64,000 nt of DNA, taken from contig CM041199.1 in NCBI GenBank assembly GCA_023078555.1, positions 4,965,315-5,029,314 of the forward strand, given 5' to 3'. Shown here one piece after another: positions 54,774 to 64,000 of this stretch (positions are counted from its first letter, which is position 1; each line of letters starts with the position of its first letter). Origin of the DNA: Ulva prolifera (taxonomy: Eukaryota > Chlorophyta > Ulvophyceae > Ulvales > Ulvaceae). A program made the position numbers and the translations under genes. The notes under the pieces were generated by a model. The model ran no database searches. It saw nothing but the letters and a program-made list of their open reading frames with translations, and was not told where the DNA came from.

Positions 54774-57700
54774 TGTGGGTGGCGGCGGACGCTTTGGGCA
54801 CCGCTGCTGCTACACTGCAGTGGGACCGTATGATTGCATGCTCTTATCGTATGCTCACAGTGAAGACCCCAGATTCGGCCAGGGGGGACTTCTTCACCTG
54901 TGCAGTCTTCAGCCGAGGCCTGCACCTGACAGGCGTGTCCACAAGGCCAGCTCGCCAGTGTGTTGGGGTGCTGGCGCAAACGCTGCAGCGAGAAGCAAGG
55001 CCGGACGTTTTTGTGGGGTGATTTTTACTCGCGTTTGGTGGCGCGCGACCAGGGATCGCTGTAGTCAGGTTTGGGGGGTTGGGTTGGGGGTGTGGGGGTG
55101 GGGGGCTTGTGCAGCGGGTTGTGGCTGTGGAAGGTGACTTGGGGGAGAGGCCTCTGCGGGGGCTGTGACTGTATTGAGGAGCAGTGGTGTCTGCGCAACC
55201 ACACACCTTTCCGGTAGACTGGGCCGGGAGACATTGTAGACAGCCTGCACCGGCGGGCAATGCAGCTGTGTATTTGTGGCTGAGCCTGCATGTACATGCT
55301 GGCAATGCTGCTGGGGGAGGGTGCCAAGTGGTCATGAGGGCGTGACAAGGGATAGGACGTTGCGTCTTCAGCCACTCGAGTGTGTTGACTTGAGCTAGGC
55401 TGTGGGGAGTTTCGTGGCATGTGCAGGCACCAGGGCCACCACTTGTTTTGTGGGTGTCTGCAGTAAGGCAAACTCGTGCAAGTCTGTTCGGTACGGGTGG
55501 TCGGAGCACATGAGCGCAGCTTGGCCTACAAGTGAAATTGGGTGCAAGAGTAGGGCCGCTGCAATGTGGGGCCTGTGGCAGGAAGGGGTTTGCTTGGTCG
55601 TTTGCACTGTGCTGGCATGAACCTGAGCCATCGCGAGGCCCACGTTGTGGACTTTCGCCTGGAATAAGTTTTCTTGAACCTTCGTTGTAGAGTGTCAGAG
55701 GAAGGGCGACCTGACAGTTTTATATTCAAGGGGGCCGTATGGGCATTTTCACTGCTGGTCAGTTTGATGTTGAGAGCGATGTTGCATCAGAGGTGTTTAA
55801 TAATCCGCCCAACGGGACAAGTCGTTCGATTGCGCACCAGCCCCGTATCCCCGCTGTGAACTGCTGTCGTTCCAAATGACAGTGTATGCATTTAATTATT
55901 GTCAGACGACAGTGCGCACAATCAGGTATTGGTCTGAACGGTACAGATCGTCCATTCAGACGCATGTACGTCTGAGATGGCACGTGGATAGCGTGGCCAT
56001 TGTTTCGATGTGCTCACTTGTGGAGGAATCGAAAGCCTGGGTCCGGCACATCTCGCGTTCGTCGGGGCCGCTTGCGGACCGTCATCAAGGACAGCGCCGG
56101 GCTAGCATGACCAAGCTGCCTACGGCCATCGACTTTGTTGACCAGAGCTGCGGCTCAGCCTTATCTTCTCCTTCTTTCTCAAGGGTGTACGCCACTTCGG
56201 CAGTTTACGTGCGATGTCCACGCGATTTGCCTGCATGTCAATTGTGTACTCTATCGTGCTATGCATGTACTGATGTAGCTCGTGTGCACCCACCCGAGCA
56301 TATTTACAACGCCTGAAGCAGCGGTGCCTTAATCAAGGCTGCAGGGCTTGCTGTGGGTGCCGATGCTTCATGGCGTCCTGGCGATTGTCACGCCCGGCAG
56401 TGGGTCCACGTTGTGTCGTGTTCACTGAGCAATATGCTGCCATGACGCAAAAGCGAAGGCTATACCGCCAGCTTTCGAACAGTCGTATGATTTAGAAATA
56501 TGCAAAGAGTTTTGATTGCAATTTGCGTAGTTCTGGTTCTGGTGGGCTTGCTGTTCCTTGTTTGCTTCTGCTGCAATGAGTCTCGAAGAGCAGCCTCACA
56601 AGAGCATAGAGAGCGCGCGATGCAGTCAGGTACGACCAGCGCCTTGCGCACAGGCCACTTGTTCTTATTCGCATAAAGCATGTTTGAATGGTATGCTGTT
56701 GCGGGCATCGCGCCTTCATCTTGATTGTGCATTTCACCTGCATATCTGGAAACAGAACACACCTGCACCGCCGAAGGTGCTCGATGGCCTGGGTCAAGCG
56801 ACTTGCCCGTTAAACTCGTGCTATTAGCCTGTTCACGTTCACGTTCGCACCAGACTGTGCGCTGTACATGGATCGAGGAGCGCGCATGTTCGCGAATGGC
56901 TGCCAACAGCGCTTGCTTGTCTGGTGCACGAAAAAACGTTGCGCAAGGTCTCGCGATCTTCCAATGTCCAACAACCCATAATTCGACAAAATTTTACGCG
57001 GACCGTGATTCGACCTGCGCATCATCGAGAGCGCGTCATGTTCTGCTCCGGTCTGCTTGCGTCTTGAATGGCCAGGTACACACAGCAGTATGGGCGCGCT
57101 AGTACAGCTTTCAAGGCCGCACCATGTGGAGTCTGTAGCATAACAGCTGACTTGAACTTCCACCACCTGATTTCGAAGCTGTCTACATCCATGAAGATGT
57201 CATTGCGTTGTCTAGCTGATTTCCCCGCCCAACATTCGAGATGGCAAGGCCCGCTCCGGTGGATCGCGTGCTGCGAACGCGCATGCAGCCCAATCCAAAT
57301 GCAAAATCATCTCTCTTCGCAATGGCATGCCGGGCATGCACCGTTTGGTCGCCCTCGAATCTGATATCCAAGAGGTCGCGTATCGTCCAGAGCCACGCAA
57401 GCTCACTTAGCCGATTCTACTGAACGCCAAAAAATCTGCGAACGATCGCATCGAGTCCATGCTCGTGACTCTCGGACGTACGTATGTGGAGTTGTATGCG
57501 TCAGCGTCTCAATGCTCGCACCGCCTAGCGCCATCTCGCAGGTGCAGCTGCCAGAGGGCATGCAGAATGCCCAGCCTGTGCGTGCAGCATGTACACAGCC
57601 ATTCAAAATTCGGACAATGCCTTGCTTCTGGAATGCCGCCAAGTGTTCTGTTCGTGTATTCGCTTGGGCAGTACTTACGAGCGTGGCCGAGCCTAGTCGG

Positions 57701-59779
57701 ACGATTCCCACTCGGTCCAGGTGTTGCTCAAGCGGTCAGAAAGAAGCTTTGAAATCGACACATAATGACTGATTCATGATGAGTATGAAACCCCGCTATG
57801 GGGGCTTTGTCGTCATTGTATGACAAAACAGTGCCCTGCATTTCCCGGCCCCCTGCACCTGTCTGGCACAGTACTACTTGATGCACACCATCTGAAACTT
57901 CACCCATGCGTCAGCTCTGCACCTGCAGAGTCATCAGCTCACATTCCTATGTGCTATTTTGACATTTGCCCACGCTGAGGCCTCCCTCGTGCGCCCCTCG
58001 TGCGCGGTCTGTCTGCATCCCAATACCTTTTCTCACCGATGTCCACAAGACACGCACAAGATTCAATCCATGGCTCGACCCACCGCAGTGCTGAAGCAGT
58101 AATCAATCGTTGTCTGCGTGTATCCTCGCCTGACGACCCTGTCTGTTCGAAATTCCAGCCCCATTCAGATGTTCAGCCACTGCTGCATGGATGCCACAAC
58201 ATCTCTCCGCAGCACCCACATGCACCTGACTCGGGTGTCTGGTAGTGATTGATCCTAGGCCTATTTGACACACTGACATCTATGCTAGTGGAAGGATGCA
58301 TGCCGCTTTCTGCACTGAAACACCTGTACCCGTGTACTTCTGCACCACTGCATACACCTGTTCCTAGTTTCCCTCATAGCCAAAACACATGGACAACCAC
58401 ATGTGTGGACAGAGGAAGCGCACATATGAGTAAAAATCCAGAGTTCGGGCTGGTCGGGATGTTTGGGTGCCCAGCTGATCAGAATATTCGAAACGTGCAT
58501 CACACATCGCACCTACCTCTGCTGATCAACAATTGTGTACACGGCACACAAACAGCAGCATGCTCTCTCATCCACATGCCTGGCCCTGTTGTGGCAACTG
58601 TGCGTACATCTGTGCACAAATGCCACAATGCAGATAGCTGGTGTTTCCCAGGCGCCCCAGTGTAATGCGTGCACAGCCAACACGTTGCACAGCAAACATG
58701 ATTCCATGTTCACGAGCAGTGATACACGCAGCACCCGGCCACACCACATCCGGTTGTCCACGTGCGTTGCCTCCACAGCATACACCTTGTGCAAGCCGTT
58801 GCTGCGGCTTCCGGGCTGCAAATCGCTGTTTACGACGCCCTGCGAGATCTAGGCGGCCCCAGCGTCCGCTCGAGCCCCTTGCCGGGGGGGAGAGTGGACA
58901 CTGCGGACTCAGGGGTGCAGCTGATGCATGTGCGGCATTGCCTGTGTGGTGCCCAGGGTGGGGCATCGGGCGAGTGCAGGGCGGCAGGTCCGCTCCCACA
59001 ACCTTGCAGGCCCCTGTCACTCAGGGGGCTTGCTGGCACGGCCATGCATGCACAGCCCGGCCATCACCCTCTGAGGGCCCTCCACGTACCGGGGGGCCTC
59101 CAGGTGGTGCAATCGTGCGGCCTATGTGTTTCAAGGACAACGCCAGTGATCCAGGGCGCATGGCAGGCCACAAACAGGGGCACCGCACACACGCACGCAC
59201 CCGCTGGCACGCAACACAGGCCGACACGTCTGTACTGCTGCGCCCAACACCGCCCACGCACGCCGACACGCGACGCCGTCCACACACGCCAGCATCATCA
59301 CAAGCGCGGGTCGACACTCCCGCGAGCGCCTGCACCCCCGCCCCCCCGCCCCCCCACATGCAACCCCCACGCCCCGCATCGCGGCACCACTGCCCTTCAG
59401 CATTCGGGAATTCAGTTACCGGAGTTGTCAATGTCCCAAGAGGATGCAGCTAAGTCAATCCAGATGTGCACACAGCTGGTGGCCAGCTGCGCAGATCCAT
59501 CTGCCACAGCTCGGCGTGTTGGGGAGCCCTGCGAGCGCAAAAACACACACAAACACCGCTCATCACGCGATCCTGGCGGGGGCTACCTGCCAAAGGGTAA
59601 ACACAAAGATGAACCTCTGCCTCTGTCCTCATGACTCGTCGCCCCTTGACGGCTGCGTGCCCGGACCTGCCGCAGCAGAGATCCAGTTCACAGCGGCACA
59701 TGGCTCCTTGAGACCCTGCTGCGCTCCTTGCTGCGCTGACGCACCTGTGGCCACCGCCGACGCCCACGAAATGCTGCAG
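54774..59779. other. region between the two WVVA-motif genes, no firm gene
   Basis: 54.8-55.7 kb is GC/G-rich 3' flank. 55.7-58.2 kb is AT-richer; on the minus strand around 57180-57050 a frame reads VDSFEIRWWKFKSAVMLQTP and then a stop near 57027, with other pieces at 57183-57371, but no gene could be built. 58.7-59.5 kb is GC-rich, and open plus-strand frames (58641-59453, 58762-59634) are Cys/His/Pro-rich and overlap in different frames. The segment ELSMSQEDAAKSIQMCTQL near 59430-59490 might be an upstream exon of the next gene. Confidence 0.4.
55073..55105 (+). other. G-quadruplex-prone G-rich tract
   Basis: Five G-runs of three to six bases separated by one to three bases (G6-TT-G3-TT-G5-TGT-G5-T-G6) lie about 300 bp after the stop of the giant gene. 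This fits the usual intramolecular quadruplex pattern on the plus strand, and the transcript if the 3' UTR reaches it. Confidence 0.8.
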
Positions 59780-61155
59780 AGATCGCCGCGCTGCGCTTCC
59801 TGCGCGACCAGATGGACAACGACATCTCGGAGGGCTACGTCACGGTTGCGATGCGGGACCCGGCGCCGCCGGCGGGCCCGCGCGGCAGTAGCCGCCGCCG
59901 CCGCGGCGGCCACGAGCCCCCCGCCCCCGCCGACGCGGACCCCGGCCCCCCCATCATCGCCCACCTCGCCGTCACCCCTGACCAGATCGTCCACATTGCC
60001 ATCCCGGACTTCGACGGCGGCCGCATGGCCGACGTGCGGCCACTCCCGCCTCCAACCCTATCCCGCGCAAACTCCGCCGCGAGCATCGGGAGCGCCGGCA
60101 CGCACAACCTCAGCCGGCGGTGGCCGTCACTCAGCAGCCCCCTCGACGAGGGGGGCCGTGGGGGGGAGTCCGGGGGCTGGCGCCGCGGCTCGCTGTGGAA
60201 TCTGCGCGGCAGCGCTGCCGGAAGCGTGTTTGACGCCGACGCGGAGAGCCGCGTGCTGGTGCCATCGGCGGCGCTCGCAGACCTTCCGCCGGGGGTGGAC
60301 TGGGTGGTCGCGTCGCTTGACGTGTCGCTGTGTCCTTGGTGGCGGGAGATGTTTGGGGGCAAGGGCCGGGGCGGCGACACGTCGGGGACGTTGTGGCGTC
60401 GCGTCACCCTCGGCGGCGGCTTTGGCAGCCTCTCGCGCGGCCTCCGGGAGGCCGCCACGACCGCCTCGATGTCGTTCCGGAGCGCCTCGCAGCCGATCAC
60501 GCCCGGCGCGGCCGCAGTGAACAACTGGTTCGCGGACACGGCAGACGTGCGAGGGATGCGGTCGAGCAGGCCGGGCAGCGCGGCGGTGAGCCGCGTGGCG
60601 AGCTTCGACAGCGACACGAGCGGCGCCGGGAGCGTGCTCAGCCTGCCGCGGCCGTGGTCAGGGGAGGCGGGGGTAGCGCGGCCGCCGCGGCCCGCAGCCG
60701 CGGACGGCGGCGATGTGATGTGGCCGGGGCCGGTCGGGGTCGCCGCAGTGAGCGGAGAGTGGGCGGGGTCGCTCGTGCGGGGGCCGAGCGTCGGGGTGCG
60801 GCTCACGCCGCGGGAGTCGGCGGACGACGCGCCGTCTGCGGCGGAGGCCGGTCAGGGTCCAGGGGAGGAGCTGGTGACAGTGTCTTCGTCCGGGCTGCCG
60901 ATGCCGCCGACGGCCGCATTGGAGGAGTCCAGCCGGCTCGGCGTGTACACACCGCCTCAGGACCTGGAGCCGTCGGCGGCCGTGCCGCGCGGGGGGCAGC
61001 TGTTTGGAGGGTTCGGGCCGCTCGTGCGGACCTGCAGCAGCGGCGGCGGCAGCCTCAGCCGCAGCCGGCAGCACTCCGTGCATGCGTTCCATGCATTGGA
61101 GAGCATGATTGCGGAAGAGGCGGACGAGCGCTCGGGAAGCCAGATGACGATGTGA
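59780..61155 (+). CDS. unrecognised Ser/Gly-rich protein sharing the WVVA motif with the upstream giant protein
   Basis: One long exon ending with TGA at 61153-61155. The frame starts after CTGCAG at 59779, which needs one base from an upstream exon (phase 1) and gives IAALRFLRDQMDNDISEGYV. If instead translation starts at the ATG at 59812 the protein is 447 residues. Order: short helical start, basic patch (GSSRRRRGG), VTPDQIVHIAIPDFDGGRMA, Ser-rich linker, then VPSAALADLPPGVDWVVASL followed by CPWWREMFGG and LWRRVTLGGG. A long disordered Ser/Gly/Ala part follows, ending with AFHALESMIAEEADERSGS. The DLP.G..WVVA......PW...LW pattern recurs in the last exon of the giant gene 5.5 kb upstream, so the two are probably paralogues, or parts of one locus. 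No known domain recognised. Confidence 0.5.
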
Positions 61156-63190
61156 CGGCAGCGGCGCGCATTGCAGCGGCGTGTGCACGCTGCGCTGTGC
61201 TGCGCGCTGTGTGCTGTGGAATCGTCCATATGAATCCAGAAACCGGGGCACTCCGTTTCAGCAGTTGTGGGTGAGCTCGTGGCTGGTAGTGTCTGCTGGC
61301 CTCATGCATGCTGGTGGAATACGGACAGTCACCTTGCTGCGTGTTCTGCGCACATGCATGCGCGTGATGCCAGAGCAGGGCCTTTCCCCACCACCTTTGC
61401 TCCGGAGGCTCATCGTGGCCTGTGCCATACCGGGTGCTCAGGCGACATCAGGTACATGGGATGGCTCACGAGTCCAGCAGTGCGGGCGCGGGCGCGAGAA
61501 GCCCCTGCTGTGCCTTGGTCCGTCTGCGAGGGCCGCTGGAGGGTCCAGCGGCGGGCTGGAGTCTGCATGCTGTGGTGCTGCGCGCTGCGGCTCCAGGTCT
61601 CCCAGCTGCGCACAGCACACGACGCGGCCTGTGCAGCATGCATGGGCGTACGGGGCGCAGGCGCAGCATGCGCGGCACGCACCCTGCGACGGCATTCTTC
61701 CCTTTCACGTTCACTCTAGTTTTGCGGTTGCATTCGTTTTGGTGTACCCGGTATCGCAGGGCTGTGGTGGGTGACGGGGGCACACGAGTGCATGCCCGCC
61801 CGCCCACCTCGTTGAGGTTTTGGGCACTTTTGGGGGCAGATTCCCGTTTTGGGGAGACCGTGCAGATGAGCTACTGGCTGGGGTGGTGTGCGGGTGCCTG
61901 TGGCTGCTGATGCTATGAGGGGGAGGATCCTTCGTCGACGAGCAGCTGCGGCATCGTATTGTTTTGCTTTCGTGTTCTTGGTCGGCGTGTGCACAGCCAT
62001 ACGACATATCTTCAGCTAGGGAGGGGGGGCACTGCATCGTGGACGCGTGCCATTTGTGGGGCTGTTTGTATCATAGTGTTGTGGAAGAATCGGTTGGGGA
62101 TGGTATGATGATGCAAAGGTAGGCAAAAGGTAGGCGAGGCCACACATGAGCTGGGAATAGGTCTTTCATGATTGAAGTTGTCGCTGCTTTGAATGTGGTG
62201 ATTTTCCATGCATCGTGGCGTTGCCATGCATTCTTCAGCGCCGATCGGCAGGCGCATGTGGCATGTCAGAGCTGCTCACGCGTTTGCAGCATTGCGGTCT
62301 GTGGCTTCAGGCGCTGCCTGGCATGCGGGAGTTGACTGGCAGCTGGCTGAGTCACACCCAAGCTGTCCACATGCATGTACGTATGTAGGCAAATGCAGGC
62401 ATGCCACCGTTTTCAGTCTGGGGGCCGGTTTTCGGCGAGTTGTGGCCACAAGTGGCGCGCCAGAGTGCCCCGGACAGCGCTCCCGATGATGAATTTGAAG
62501 TGTAGGTGCTGTTTACCGGGGTTCAGCAGAGTATGCGTAGCTGGTGAAGTGTTGCACGTGTGTGTAGAGGACATTTTTGGGGGAGTTTTTGGGGGAGGTC
62601 TAGGATGCGAGAATTGTGCTGCGGCGGTGCATGTAAGCGTGTGGCCGTGGCCGAATGGGCACTCGCAGAATCACGTGCCTCCTCTCAATGGTAGGATCAT
62701 GATGAGTACATCATGATGCGCACATGCTCACCGTGACGGCTGCAATGGCTGTGGTTGTAAAAGCTCTGCAATTGTTAGCTCTCCTAACGTTCGCAATACG
62801 CTACAGAATGATGCATGCATACAGAGTGAACGCGCACAGACACAGACAACACTGGAAAATGAGCATGTGCAGCGCTGAGTCCAGATATGGAGCAGGCGCA
62901 GTCAGTGTGCCTCCTGTGCCTCCTGTCTCCACGATGTGGCGTTTCTGGCCACAGCTGGCCACAGCTGCGAGTATTTTAACATTGAGTCAGAGCATGCATG
63001 ATACAACATGGCATATGGTATGCTGGATTCTGGCTAGAAGTCTGAAGGCTGGCTGACTGGTTGGTTGGCATGGTGTGATCTGAACCATGTGGACCCCTGC
63101 TGTAGTGAAGCCCATCTACTTGACTACAAGCAATGCAGCAGGCTGAACCGCTGCAATGCATATCATGCAGGACAATCTGCATGGACGGCA

Positions 63191-63282
63191 CAGTGAAGGG
63201 ATAGCTCCTACAGTACACCAGTTTTGTGCTGGTCAGCAGTGAAGGGATAGCTCCTACAGTACACCAGTTTTGTGCTGGTCAG
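63191..63282. repeat. 46-bp exact tandem duplication
   Basis: Two head-to-tail copies starting CAGTGAAGGGATAGCTCCTA at 63191 and 63237, identical over the whole 46 bp. Confidence 0.97.
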
Positions 63283-63497
63283 TGGCCAGCCACCCCTGAC
63301 TGCCACCACTTGACTTCTACTTTGAAGTGATCACTGATGTGCACCACTCTGAGACTCTGAGACTCTGAGAACACATGCAACACAATGCTTTACCCATGGA
63401 CCATGCACACGGTTGATGATGCCCATGCAGGTCAATGCTCAGTCTGATGGGGGGGGAGTGTTGTATGGTGGAATGTTGACGTGTCTTACAAGTTACA

Positions 63498-63581
63498 AGG
63501 ACCAAGTCGGAGTGGCCAGTACCTCAGAGAGATAGCACCAGGACCAAGTCGGAGTGGCCAGTACCTCAGAGAGATAGCACC
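63498..63581. repeat. 42-bp exact tandem duplication
   Basis: Two copies starting AGGACCAAGTCGGAGTGGCC at 63498 and 63540, identical over 42 bp and only about 215 bp from the other duplication. Confidence 0.97.
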
Positions 63582-63597
63582 GCCAGTGTGTTGCTGT

Positions 63598-63617
63598 GCA
63601 ATACCTGCAGGTATTGC
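63598..63617. repeat. perfect 20-bp palindrome
   Basis: GCAATACCTGCAGGTATTGC equals its own reverse complement. It lies 16 bp after the 42-bp duplication. It could be a binding site for a dimeric protein or a chance palindrome. Confidence 0.9.
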
Positions 63618-64000
63618 AGTGCGAGCGAGCGAGGCCTGCCTGGCCAAAGGCGTCCCTGCATAATATATGTTATAGCTTATGACACGTTCAACATCTGAAT
63701 CCATCTGCTCTGTACAGCTGCTGGGGCAGGCACCTGGCAGCCTTCCATCAGTGCCCATGTAGGTGCTCGCCTCGAAGCTCGGTCAATTGCCAGCGCATCT
63801 GGTGCTCCACAGCCCGAACGTCCACTGCTGGTGAAGGAAACGGCGTCTCTCAGGCACCTCCTTAAGCTTGCTGTAGTACTAGTACATATACAAAGCCGCA
63901 GTACCAGTGCATGTACATAGACGCAACACAATCTCAGAGCACCACTCAGGATCCCTTGCACCAGCCTCAAGAAACATGGCTGAAGGACACAATCACAGCA

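Larger units (their letters stand above)
61156..64000. other. terminal region, no gene seen
   Basis: The first 600 bp remain GC-rich with open but unrecognised frames on both strands (3' UTR and flank). From about 61.9 kb composition falls and only short frames are found. Short tandem duplications and a palindrome occur at 63.2-63.6 kb. No RNA gene recognised. Confidence 0.5.

Noticed and set aside
58641..59634. Two overlapping plus-strand frames of 270-290 codons
   Set aside because: Both are Cys/His/Pro-rich, overlap in different frames and show no sustained domain; at most a short segment near 59430 may be exonic.

Overview
This window is nuclear DNA from a microbial eukaryote, most likely a GC-rich unicellular alga. 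Genes are split by many introns of roughly 80-900 nt, one about 2.5 kb. Coding exons are strongly GC-biased and Ala/Ser/Gly-rich, long (CA)n arrays are present, and there are no operons or Shine-Dalgarno sites. The lineage is inference only: a green-alga-like or haptophyte-like genome fits, and nothing here fixes it. I built each multi-exon model by joining open frames at splice sites whose phases agree and whose joined protein matches a family.

Layout. 1-4162 (+): 3' part of a WDR7/rabconnectin-3-beta-like WD40 protein. 5719-7640 (+): DUF819 membrane protein. 9154-13519 (-): protein with two universal-stress-protein domains and a long disordered tail, converging on the DUF819 gene. 13.5-18 kb: AT-richer stretch without a resolved gene, with one F-box-like exon on the minus strand. 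18118-20515 (+): AT-hook/HMG-box-like protein, one intron of which holds a (CA)57 array. 20.5-24.2 kb: second (CA)57 array and a possible unresolved minus-strand gene. 24223-27306 (+): GCN5 histone acetyltransferase with bromodomain. 28188-29711 (+): TRM61, catalytic subunit of the tRNA m1A58 methyltransferase. 31514-33155 (+): heme-oxygenase-like-fold enzyme. 34335-38819 (+): MFS transporter. 42486-54773 (+): giant, mostly disordered protein of about 2,640 residues that I do not recognise. 59780-61155 (+): a second unrecognised protein sharing a WVVA motif with the end of the giant one. 61.2-64 kb: no gene seen; short tandem repeats and a perfect palindrome.

The genes look like ordinary housekeeping and regulatory genes (V-ATPase/vesicle regulation, chromatin acetylation, tRNA modification, transport) and not a functional cluster. 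The most unusual features are the splice donors, 24 of 32 modelled GT donors reading GTGCG with none reading GTRAGT, and the pair of WVVA-motif genes filling the last 22 kb.
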